Shown here: positions 8,226 to 14,489 of the stretch, piece by piece
Position numbering within the stretch: position 1 is the stretch's first letter
Layout of the letters: every line of letters begins with the position of its first letter
Assembly: GCA_937895985.1 (NCBI GenBank)
Contig: CALBKL010000018.1
Location: 1-14,489 of the forward strand
DNA: 14,489 bases
Origin: an uncultured Solobacterium sp.
Lineage (GTDB): Bacteria; Bacillota_I; Bacilli_A; Erysipelotrichales; Erysipelotrichaceae
Direction: 5' to 3'
The notes under the pieces: generated by a model
The model's input: the letters and a program-made list of their open reading frames with translations, nothing else
Told to the model about the DNA's origin: nothing
Databases searched by the model: none
Program-made: the position numbers and the translations under genes

Positions 8226-8238
8226 TTCGGAGTCCGAA
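8226..8238. promoter_or_regulatory. Palindromic operator candidate before the ROK regulator
   Basis: TTCGGA-G-TCCGAA is a perfect 6-1-6 inverted repeat, extendable with one mismatch to 8224-8240. It sits between the candidate promoter and the ribosome binding site, where a repressor would block elongation or initiation. It is a natural candidate for self-regulation by the ROK protein it precedes. I see no second copy in the window. It could instead act as a short leader hairpin. Confidence 0.5.
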
Positions 8239-8252
8239 TTAAAGGAGCTTGC

Positions 8253-9176
8253 ATGGGAAAAACAGGGTTAAAAGACATTAAAAATCAGAATACCAATTTA
8301 ATCATGCAACAGATCATGCAAGCAAGGAGTATCTCACGTATTGAGCTTGCACAGGAAACTGGTTTATCGCCAAGTACTGTTAGTTCAATTGTTGGAGATT
8401 TGCTAGGCAAAGGTATCATTGTAGAAACTGGTACACAGACAGTTGAAAAGGGTAGAAGCCGCAAAGACTTATCTATCGCTGCAGATTTTGGAAGTGTTGC
8501 AGTATTTGAAATCAGTCGACGCTCTGTCTTTTTCTGTCTTTTCGATATGTGTCTAGAAACGCTTGTCTCAACATGCATCACAAAACAGAGAGTAACAGGT
8601 AATGACTTGTTTGAACTGCTTGTAGAAACAGTAAACGATTATGTGGATTATAACATTCTTGGTGTTGGACTATTACTTCATGATGATATACAGCCAAGTG
8701 ACTTGAATACTATCTATGATACGGGATACGCTTCTGCGACTATCAGTTTACAAGGTGCACTTAGTAGCCAGTTACATATTCCAATCAGTGAAGAAACATG
8801 CAGTAGTTTTACAATCACAAATGCATTCAATGAAGAAACACTACATGAGAAAGTAAACTGTGCACACGTGATGGTTGGTGAGAAAGTATTTACAACGATT
8901 ACAATCGATGGACAAAAAGTTCCACTACGACCTGAGTTCTGTAAAGAACTACTCTCAGAAAATACCGGCACAAAGGAAGTGAATCAGTTACTGAACACAT
9001 TATGTACGATGTTTGCTATCGAAAAGATTTTCATGATGGGTACGGACTTTCAGTTCTATCAAAAACTCAAACTTCAAAATAAACATGTGGAACTGATTCA
9101 AGTCCACACAGAAAATACGGATACTTTATCGCCACTTATGGCTGAGAAAGTAAGAAATGAATTGTTATTTGTTTAG
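8253..9176 (+). CDS. ROK-family transcriptional regulator with degenerate sugar domain
   Basis: 307 residues. A winged helix-turn-helix at about 28-60 (SRIELAQETGLSPSTVSSIV, then the GKGIIVETG wing and GRSRKDL) matches NagC/XylR-type ROK repressors. The remaining ~230 residues should be the ROK sugar domain, but its landmarks are gone: no DxGGT phosphate loop, no END/GxGxH catalytic segment and no CGCGxxGC zinc cluster. A remnant survives as IAADFGSVAVFEI and LGVGLLLHDDI. It probably still senses a ligand, not necessarily a sugar, or acts only by protein contacts. The ATG at 8253 is preceded by AAAGGAG (8241-8247); an in-frame start at 8202 lies inside the promoter and is rejected. It is the first gene of the unit carrying the transporter, HyuA and peptidase genes, so it likely controls them. 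Confidence 0.82.
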   Translation: MGKTGLKDIKNQNTNLIMQQIMQARSISRIELAQETGLSPSTVSSIVGDLLGKGIIVETGTQTVEKGRSRKDLSIAADFGSVAVFEISRRSVFFCLFDMCLETLVSTCITKQRVTGNDLFELLVETVNDYVDYNILGVGLLLHDDIQPSDLNTIYDTGYASATISLQGALSSQLHIPISEETCSSFTITNAFNEETLHEKVNCAHVMVGEKVFTTITIDGQKVPLRPEFCKELLSENTGTKEVNQLLNTLCTMFAIEKIFMMGTDFQFYQKLKLQNKHVELIQVHTENTDTLSPLMAEKVRNELLFV

Positions 9177-9223
9177 GAACTAACGACAACAGTCGTGTTC
9201 ATATAGGAAAGGGGAATTTGAAT

Positions 9224-10528
9224 ATGCTTCAAGGTATTTTAATTATTTTAGCCTTCGTTATCATCGCAGCATTGATGATGACAAAAAAGATTCCTACATT
9301 ACTAGCGTTACCTTTAATGGCAGTTGTAATCTGCTTGATTGCTGGTGTTCCAGCAATTGGTGTAAACGCTGATGGTGTAGCAATCGGATGGTTGCAGGCA
9401 GTTCTAGAAGCTGGAACTGTTCGTATGGGCGCAGCTATCATGGCGGTTATTTTCGGTTCATGGTTAGGTCAATTAATGAACAAGACAGGTATTACAGAAA
9501 ATATCATTAAGAAATCCGCCGAATTAGGTGGCGATAAGCCATTAGTAGTAACACTGATTCTCTGTGTTGCGGTAGCATTACTCTTCACAACATTAAGTGG
9601 ACTTGGTTCCATCATCATGGTTGGTTCTATCGTATTACCAATCTTGATTTCTATCGGTGTCCCTGCTTTATCAGCAGCATCAATCTTCTTAATGTCATTC
9701 ACAACTGGTTTAACATTCAATATCGCTAACTGGAAGATGTTTGCAGGTATCTTCTCACTTGAAATCGATCAGATTCGTAACTTTGAGATTTACCTCATGG
9801 CGGCTACAGCAGTAGCTACATTAATCTTGATTTTCGTTGAATTCAAGAAGAACGGTATCAAGTTTGCATTCTCAGCTCCAGCTAAGCAAGAGGCTAAGAC
9901 AACACAACTAACTGGTGTTAGAGGTGGACTAGCAATGTTTACACCATTAATCCCAATCGTTCTTGTTGCAGGTCTTAAGGTTCCAGTATGTCCTGCATTC
10001 ATGGTTGGTATTGCATGGGCTCTACTTTTCACATCAATATCTTTCGCAAAGGCAATGAACACACTTACAAAGACATGCTACGACGGTATCACAGATGCTG
10101 GTCCAGCAGTAATCTTAATGGTAGGTATCGGTATCCTTTACTTAGCAGTTACACACCCAATGGTAAAAGAAGTTCTCAATCCATTCTTATTAGCTGTAAC
10201 ACCTAAGTCTAAGATTGTATACATTCTATTCTTCTCACTACTTGCGCCATTAGCACTTTACCGTGGACCAATGAACTTATTCGGTTTAGGTTCTGGTATC
10301 GCAGCGTTAATTATTGGTTTAGGAACATTATCTCCACTAGCAGTTATGGGTGCGTTCTTATCTGCTGAACGTATCCAGGGTTGTGGTGACCCAACAAATA
10401 CACAGAACGTTTGGACAGCAAACTTCTGTGAAGTAGATGTCAACAGCATTACACGTAAATTACTACCTTACCTATGGGTAATCGCAGTATTTGGTGTAGT
10501 ATTATCAGCCGTATTATTTTTCAATTAA
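9224..10528 (+). CDS. Multi-pass membrane transporter (ion-transporter/GntP/CitMHS-like)
   Basis: About 434 residues, nearly all hydrophobic, with some 10-12 membrane segments and a charged central loop at about 200-225. Two helix-hairpin-like halves are suggested: the first has LSGLGSIIMVGSIVLPI, the second YRGPMNLFGLGSG followed by the polar segment GCGDPTNTQNVW. These features fit secondary carriers of the ion-transporter superfamily (citrate, gluconate or dicarboxylate type) driven by H+ or Na+. The substrate cannot be read from the sequence; its position before a HyuA gene suggests a carboxylated ring compound or its product. I prefer the ATG at 9224 because AGGAAAGGGG (9205-9214) is nine bases away; a TTG at 9218 is too close. 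The start lies 47 bases after the regulator stop with no terminator between. Confidence 0.75.
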   Translation: MLQGILIILAFVIIAALMMTKKIPTLLALPLMAVVICLIAGVPAIGVNADGVAIGWLQAVLEAGTVRMGAAIMAVIFGSWLGQLMNKTGITENIIKKSAELGGDKPLVVTLILCVAVALLFTTLSGLGSIIMVGSIVLPILISIGVPALSAASIFLMSFTTGLTFNIANWKMFAGIFSLEIDQIRNFEIYLMAATAVATLILIFVEFKKNGIKFAFSAPAKQEAKTTQLTGVRGGLAMFTPLIPIVLVAGLKVPVCPAFMVGIAWALLFTSISFAKAMNTLTKTCYDGITDAGPAVILMVGIGILYLAVTHPMVKEVLNPFLLAVTPKSKIVYILFFSLLAPLALYRGPMNLFGLGSGIAALIIGLGTLSPLAVMGAFLSAERIQGCGDPTNTQNVWTANFCEVDVNSITRKLLPYLWVIAVFGVVLSAVLFFN

Positions 10529-10532
10529 ATGA

Positions 10533-10568
10533 AACTGAAGGGTGCTTATTCTTTAAGTACCCTCAGTT
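10533..10568 (+). terminator. Long hairpin between the transporter and HyuA genes
   Basis: AACTGA-A-GGGTGCTTA pairs with TAAGTACCC-TCAGTT around a five-base loop, giving about 15 pairs with one bulged A and one G-U pair. The tail is ATTTAAAAT, not a pure T run, so termination is probably partial. It may lower HyuA expression relative to the transporter, or protect the upstream mRNA 3' end. Confidence 0.6.
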
Positions 10569-10581
10569 ATTTAAAATGAGT

Positions 10582-10596
10582 ACAAGTCTAACTTGT
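10582..10596. promoter_or_regulatory. Inverted repeat before the HyuA gene
   Basis: ACAAGT-CTA-ACTTGT is a perfect 6-3-6 inverted repeat 33 bases before the HyuA start. It could be an operator for an internal promoter after the preceding hairpin. No convincing -35/-10 pair is visible around it, so the role is open. Confidence 0.3.
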
Positions 10597-10628
10597 GTTG
10601 ATTTTAGATAGTCATATGAGGAGGGTAT

Positions 10629-12782
10629 ATGAAAGTTCGTATTGGTATTGACGTAGGCGGTACATTTACAGATGCAGTTGCGATTAACAATGAAACATAT
10701 GAGTTGATTGGAACTGTTAAGATTCCTACAACACACTTTGCACCAGAGGGTGTAGCTGCAGGTATCGTTCAAGTATTACATAAGATTATGGAAGAATATA
10801 ACATTCAACCGGATGATGTTGTATTTATTGCTCATGGTACAACCCAGGCAACAAACGCCTTACTAGAAGGAGACGTCGTAAAGGTAGGTGTTGTAACACT
10901 TGGTAAAGGTTTACAAGGTGCAAAATCAAAGAGTGATACAACAATCGATAACATTGAATTAGCAAAAGGAAAGTATCTCTATTCTGAAAATGAGTTTGTA
11001 GATACTTCTGATACATCAAAGATTGATGAGGCAATTATCAATGCAATTAAGTCTCTACAAGAAAAGGGATGTAAGAGTATCGTAGCAGCTGAGGCGTTCT
11101 CTGTTGATGACCCAACAAATGAAAACTTGGTAATCAAACATTGTACAGAACAGAATATTCCATCAACTGCCACAAACGATATCTCTAAGTTATATGGCTT
11201 AAAGATTAGAACACGTACAGCAGTTGTAAACGCTAGTATCATGCCTAAGATGTTAGAAGCTGCCACAATGACAGATGAATCAATCAAGAAGGCAAGCATC
11301 AAGAATCCACTTATGGTTATGCGTTGTGATGGTGGTGTTATGACGGTTGATGAAGTTAGAAATCGTCCAATCCTGACAATCCTGTCTGGACCAGCAGCTG
11401 GTGTTGCAGGTGCTTTGATGTATGAGAAATTAACAGATGGTATCTTCTTTGAAGTCGGTGGCACATCAACAGATATTTCATGCGTAAAAGATGGTAAGGT
11501 TATGATCAAGTACGCTGAAGTAGGTGGACATAAGACATATTTAAATTCTCTTGATGTACGTACCGTAGGTATCGGTGGTGGATCTATGGTAGAGATTAAA
11601 GATGGTAAGGCTGTTAATATCGGTCCAAGATCTGCACATATCGCAAACCTTGAATATGAAGTATATACAGATCCAAGTCTAATCGTTGATCCTTTATTAA
11701 AGACAATTCAACCAATGAATGGTGACCCTGAGTATGCATACATTGAATGTAGTAATGGTAGAAAAGTATCTCTAACAATGGCAGGCGCTGCAAATATTGC
11801 AGGCTATGTTCATCCAGAAGATTATGCATACGGCAATGTAGAAGCTGCACGTAAAGCATGGCAACCACTCGCAGATAACATGGGCTTATCTGTAGAGGAA
11901 ACTGCGAAGAAGGTAATGGCATACGCAGCAGAAAAGAATGGTAAGGTAGTCAAAGACTTAATGCATGACTATCAGATGGATCCACGTACGACATTATTCG
12001 TTGGAGGTGGAGGAGGTGCAGCTAGCGTTGTACCACATCTAGCCGAAACAATGAACCACCAGTTCAAGATTGCAAAGAACGCACCAGTTATCTCAACAAT
12101 CGGTGTTGCACTAGCGATGGTTCGTGATATGGTAGAACGTTCCGTATCCAATCCAACTGAGGAAGATATCATTAGTGTACGTCGTGAAGCAGAACTTAAA
12201 GCAATCCAAAATGGCGCATCCCCAGATACAGTTGAAGTATCTGTTGAAGTAGATACACAACGTAATATCATTCGTGCAATTGCGGTAGGTGCTACAGAAT
12301 TACGTAGTAAAGATCGTCTTAAGAAACAACTAACAAAAGAAGAGTTACTCGATGCAGTTGCACATAACTTAAATGTTGATAAATCAACATTAGAAATTTC
12401 TGCAGAAAATGGCAGTATGTATGCAGTACAAGCAACCATCACAGAAAAGAAACTCTTTGGTCTTGTTAAGAAGACAACAAAACCACTACGTTTAATTGAT
12501 GATGAAGGTGTTATTCGTCTACAGAAGAAGAATGCATGGTCACGTCAATCTTCAGCCGCAAGCTGGCAAGCAGATATTGATTGGATGATTGAGGAACTAA
12601 CAGAATATAACGATGGTGGAGCAAACCTACCAAATCTATATATCGTATTAGGCAAACGTATCATCGACCTATCTGGTCTGCAAAATGTAGAACAGATTAA
12701 GTCAATTGGTGGTGTTGAATTAAGCGGTATCGCAGCAGATACAAAACTCATTGTCATTGCGACAAAGAGAGTTGATGGCTAA
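10629..12782 (+). CDS. HyuA-type hydantoinase/oxoprolinase ATPase subunit
   Basis: 717 residues, a cytoplasmic enzyme of the N-methylhydantoinase A/5-oxoprolinase/acetone carboxylase-beta family. These proteins use ATP to activate a cyclic amide or carbonyl substrate. Visible in order: N-terminal phosphate loop GIDVGGTFTDAVAI (6-19), AHGTTQATNALLEG (69-81), CDGGVMTVDEVRNRP (233-247), LSGPAAGVAGA (252-262), EVGGTSTDIS (275-284), TVGIGGGSM (312-320) and the second glycine motif FVGGGGGAASVVPHLAE (457-473). The last ~200 residues are less typical and contain no motif I recognise. Most HyuA enzymes work with a HyuB subunit encoded next door; none is present here. GAGGAGGG before the ATG is a strong ribosome binding site. 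The gene's end overlaps the start of the peptidase-like gene, so the two products are likely made together. The true substrate is unknown. Confidence 0.88.
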   Translation: MKVRIGIDVGGTFTDAVAINNETYELIGTVKIPTTHFAPEGVAAGIVQVLHKIMEEYNIQPDDVVFIAHGTTQATNALLEGDVVKVGVVTLGKGLQGAKSKSDTTIDNIELAKGKYLYSENEFVDTSDTSKIDEAIINAIKSLQEKGCKSIVAAEAFSVDDPTNENLVIKHCTEQNIPSTATNDISKLYGLKIRTRTAVVNASIMPKMLEAATMTDESIKKASIKNPLMVMRCDGGVMTVDEVRNRPILTILSGPAAGVAGALMYEKLTDGIFFEVGGTSTDISCVKDGKVMIKYAEVGGHKTYLNSLDVRTVGIGGGSMVEIKDGKAVNIGPRSAHIANLEYEVYTDPSLIVDPLLKTIQPMNGDPEYAYIECSNGRKVSLTMAGAANIAGYVHPEDYAYGNVEAARKAWQPLADNMGLSVEETAKKVMAYAAEKNGKVVKDLMHDYQMDPRTTLFVGGGGGAASVVPHLAETMNHQFKIAKNAPVISTIGVALAMVRDMVERSVSNPTEEDIISVRREAELKAIQNGASPDTVEVSVEVDTQRNIIRAIAVGATELRSKDRLKKQLTKEELLDAVAHNLNVDKSTLEISAENGSMYAVQATITEKKLFGLVKKTTKPLRLIDDEGVIRLQKKNAWSRQSSAASWQADIDWMIEELTEYNDGGANLPNLYIVLGKRIIDLSGLQNVEQIKSIGGVELSGIAADTKLIVIATKRVDG

Positions 12783-13326
12783 TATGCCAGGATTTACATA
12801 TCCTTTCCCAACCAAAGATCTTGCATATCAAGAACTCACTTATGATTATTGTTATAACAAGATCAAGGAAGAAGATAAGGATCGTATTGTAGATGAAGCT
12901 TGGAAAAAGGGTGAGGAAACCGCAAAGGAAGTATTCGCAAAGTTTAATGGTAGTTATGATTTCCGAAAAATTTGCGCAGAATCAGGACTACAGTTAAATG
13001 ATAAAGATACCGACTATGTTGTTGGTAACCAAAGATACTTCAGTGATTATGTATCTGGAACCAATCAAATCAACCTCTACTTAAAATCTATTGAAAAGTG
13101 GGCAGAAGAGAATCAGTTATCTATGAATGATGCAATCAATCTCATCCTTAGCCATGAATATTTCCACTTCATGGAGATGAATGTGATAGGTCAACTCAGT
13201 AAATCCTATGAGGTACCAATGTTAGTGATTGGTAAATTCAAACTAGGTAAAACAGGTATCCATGCATTATCCGAAATCGGTGCACATGGATTTGCCCATC
13301 AGTATTATCTTTTAGCAACTAAATAA
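12775..13326 (+). CDS. Small HExxH zinc-peptidase-like protein
   Basis: About 183 residues, no signal peptide or membrane segment. I do not recognise a named family, but the sequence carries HEYFH at 127-131 (LILSHEYFHFME), the HExxH zinc motif of zincin peptidases. A possible third ligand, Glu167, lies 36 residues further on in ALSEIGAHGFA, arranged like the EREAxxFA segment of IrrE/ImmA-type proteins. The N-terminal ~120 residues are charged and hydrophilic. The ATG at 12775 overlaps the HyuA stop by eight bases; a second in-frame ATG at 12784 could also serve, and a TTG further upstream is unlikely. Tight coupling suggests it processes, matures or assists the HyuA enzyme, or opens a linear amide product. 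Proteolysis itself is unproven. Confidence 0.72.
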   Translation: MANMPGFTYPFPTKDLAYQELTYDYCYNKIKEEDKDRIVDEAWKKGEETAKEVFAKFNGSYDFRKICAESGLQLNDKDTDYVVGNQRYFSDYVSGTNQINLYLKSIEKWAEENQLSMNDAINLILSHEYFHFMEMNVIGQLSKSYEVPMLVIGKFKLGKTGIHALSEIGAHGFAHQYYLLATK

Positions 13327-13364
13327 TAAAGAGGCATTATCGATATTGTGATAATGCCTCTTTA
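13327..13364. terminator. Bidirectional terminator at the right end of the HyuA unit
   Basis: TAAAGAGGCATTAT pairs perfectly with ATAATGCCTCTTTA (14 bp, plus a closing C-G) around a loop of about eight to ten bases. It starts right after the peptidase-like stop codon and contains the stop codon of the PcfJ-like fragment on the other strand, so it serves both convergent units. Confidence 0.88.
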
Positions 13365-13754
13365 CTCGTATTCATCTTTATCAAAAGGACATTTAATATT
13401 ATTTGATCTAGACCATTCTATGATTACTTCTTTTAATCCATCATATTTACTTATATGTTGATTACCGATAGATCGAGCTTGAACAATCACATGATTAAAT
13501 ACTTCGATAGACGCAACAAACTTTCTATGATGTTTTATTACAACGACACCACTATCACAATCACCCCAGCTTTGTAAGCAGTTATGTAGTGCTTCTCCAG
13601 CATGATAACACTCGGCAGTGTTGTTTAATGTAATAAATTGATACCCACGAATAGTAGCATTCACATTACTAGATAATCGATGAATCAAAGGCAGTGAATA
13701 TGGTGTTGAAATCATATCATTAAAGAAGCAAAAACCTTTCTTCCATTTCTTTTG
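13362..13754 (-). pseudogene. PcfJ-like protein, C-terminal fragment
   Basis: From the first in-frame ATG (13715) this encodes 117 residues; the frame is open 13 codons further (to 13754), adding QKKWKKGFCFFND. The sequence matches the C-terminal core of PcfJ-like proteins, found on conjugative plasmids and ICEs: AGEALHNCLQSW corresponds to the usual EG.xLxHCV motif, followed by SGVVVIKHHRKFVASIEV, VIVQARSIGNQHIS and a closing helix ending IIEWSRSNN. Full PcfJ proteins are several hundred residues, so the N-terminal part is missing. No good ribosome binding site precedes the ATG. It abuts a truncated csm6 in another frame, so it looks like a remnant joined by recombination. The molecular role of PcfJ itself is unclear. 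A short live protein cannot be excluded. Confidence 0.65.
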
Positions 13755-13875
13755 TTAAAATTAAATATATTTTTTCTGGCTTATAATATCTACATATATG
13801 TATTATAGGTCCATCATGTTGTCCTCTAGTTGGATCTGTATTTCCAGCAAATGTTAAAAGAACTTTTTTACTCAA
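13720..13875 (-). pseudogene. csm6: csm6 remnant: N-terminal CARF piece of a type III CRISPR nuclease
   Basis: 51 codons from a TTG start (13875-13873) to TAA (13722-13720). No ATG exists in this frame, but GGGGGGAG lies six bases upstream, and the start overlaps the cas6 stop by eight bases, a typical intact operon junction. The peptide contains LLTFAGNTDPTRGQHDGPII, then HICRYYKPEKIYLILTKEM. This is the signature beginning of Csm6 (first strand, TDP loop, DG and the HI.R.YKPEK..L.L.KEM helix and strand). Csm6 is normally about 400 residues: a CARF domain that senses cyclic oligoadenylate plus a HEPN RNase domain. Here everything after the second strand is gone, so neither ligand binding nor RNase activity is possible. 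Native sequence likely ends near 13725-13750, where PcfJ-like sequence starts. Confidence 0.75.
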
Positions 13876-14489
13876 CTTTTACTCCCCCCATTCCAAGTGA
13901 TGTTTTTATACCAAGCCCAGTGTATTCTGACATCAAAATTAAAAAATTTAAAATATTAGCAAGAGTTCTATCCTCTCCTTTAATTGCTAAATCCATAGTT
14001 CCTATAAAACCTTTTATTTTTATACTTTCAAGATGAAAAATCTTTGTTCTTAGATTATAATCTTTTATATAAACTTTTTCTAAAAGTTCATTCACTATTT
14101 TTTTATCCTCTAATTCCGCTGTTTCTGAATGTTGATTAATTTTTGCTATCACTCCAGAAATCAATTTTGAAATATTAGGGAATATATGTGTTACTCCATC
14201 TGATTTAAACGAAGTTGGACTCATAAGTTTTATTCTTTTTCTTTCAGTTGCTTCCAAAAATAAATCTTCATAAGATTTTTTTTGAATAGAAAATGATTTC
14301 ACATTAATTTCTAAATCTTTATTTTTTAAATATATTTTTTCTGGAATTCCTTTTGAAAAATAACTCATAAGCATATCATATGCTTTTTGACTAAATGTTG
14401 TCACTCTCCAAAAGAACTTATCCTCCTTTGTATCTTTAAAAATACAAGATGTAAAAGGATTTGTCGTATTATAGTGAAAGTATTCTGCA
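13868..14489 (-). CDS. cas6: Cas6 CRISPR RNA endoribonuclease (partial, runs off the window)
   Basis: 206 C-terminal residues are present, with the frame open to the window edge; full Cas6 is about 240-280, so roughly 40-70 N-terminal residues lie outside. Cas6 cuts CRISPR precursor RNA within the repeats to give crRNAs for the type III complex. Visible marks are NPFTSCIF followed by FFWRVTTFS in the first RAMP-fold half, a Lys-rich middle, and the C-terminal glycine-rich loop YTGLGIKTSLGMGGVKVE at the very end, which is the family hallmark. A GTG at 14404 in the same frame is internal, since strongly conserved residues precede it. Codons favour AAA, ATA, TTA and AGA, unlike the genes to the left. 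It is followed by the csm6 remnant. Whether the locus beyond is complete cannot be judged. Confidence 0.86.
   Translation of the reverse strand, partial: AEYFHYNTTNPFTSCIFKDTKEDKFFWRVTTFSQKAYDMLMSYFSKGIPEKIYLKNKDLEINVKSFSIQKKSYEDLFLEATERKRIKLMSPTSFKSDGVTHIFPNISKLISGVIAKINQHSETAELEDKKIVNELLEKVYIKDYNLRTKIFHLESIKIKGFIGTMDLAIKGEDRTLANILNFLILMSEYTGLGIKTSLGMGGVKVE

Noticed and set aside
8202..8252. Upstream start for the ROK regulator
   Set aside because: It falls inside the promoter and operator and has no ribosome binding site; ATG 8253 has AAAGGAG.
9183..9196. Small hairpin ACGAC-AACA-GTCGT before the transporter gene
   Set aside because: Only five pairs and no T tract; too weak to call a terminator or operator.
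10979..11509. A 176-residue open frame on the - strand
   Set aside because: It lies wholly opposite the HyuA gene, whose motifs are unmistakable; no ribosome binding site or recognisable product.
11972..12442. A 156-residue open frame on the - strand
   Set aside because: Antisense to HyuA codons, Ser/Thr-rich shadow translation with no family resemblance.
13868..14404. A 178-residue protein starting at GTG 14404 (- strand)
   Set aside because: The frame is open past it to the window edge, and the upstream residues (NPFTSCIF ... FFWR) are Cas6-like, so the gene is simply cut by the window.
13327..14489. Possible CRISPR array beside cas6
   Set aside because: No regularly spaced repeats are visible; any array must lie outside the window.

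Overview
This window reads as part of a low-GC Gram-positive (Bacillota) chromosome. Ribosome binding sites are strong and AGGAGG-like, a near-consensus CcpA cre site is present, and the genes are those of a host-associated fermenter that scavenges amino sugars. An Erysipelotrichia-type gut or oral bacterium would fit, but that rank is a guess. Up to about 13.7 kb coding is dense, with AAG-Lys, ATC-Ile and CGT-Arg common. After that the sequence becomes much more AT-rich.

Region 1 (1-5090) is a four-gene ABC importer operon on the + strand: a lipoprotein solute-binding protein of the AfuA/FbpA-like family, an ATPase, a permease with both membrane domains fused in one chain, and a second complete ATPase. 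A perfect palindromic terminator shared with the facing genes closes it. Region 2 (5092-6655, - strand) holds nanE (ManNAc-6-P 2-epimerase) followed by a ROK sugar kinase, probably ManNAc kinase. Together they take N-acetylmannosamine to GlcNAc-6-P. No sialate lyase is in view. The ABC importer is therefore a candidate uptake system for the amino sugar, although its protein family is usually labelled an iron transporter.

Region 3 (6656-8150) is an FAD-dependent oxidoreductase read divergently from nanE, with promoters whose -35 boxes overlap. Region 4 (8151-13364) starts with a cre site, a promoter and a palindromic operator. It continues with a ROK-type repressor whose sugar-kinase half is badly degenerate, a multi-pass anion or organic-acid transporter, a stand-alone HyuA-type hydantoinase/oxoprolinase subunit, and a small HExxH zinc-peptidase-like protein overlapping the HyuA gene. 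A bidirectional terminator ends this region. No hyuB partner is present, so the substrate is unknown.

Region 5 (13362-14489, - strand) is a broken accessory edge. It has the C-terminal part of cas6 (running off the window), an overlapping TTG-started csm6 reduced to its first ~45-51 codons, and directly behind it the C-terminal domain of a PcfJ-like plasmid/ICE protein. This looks like a type III CRISPR-Cas locus whose effector end was deleted or overwritten by mobile-element DNA. No CRISPR array, transposase, tRNA or rRNA is visible.
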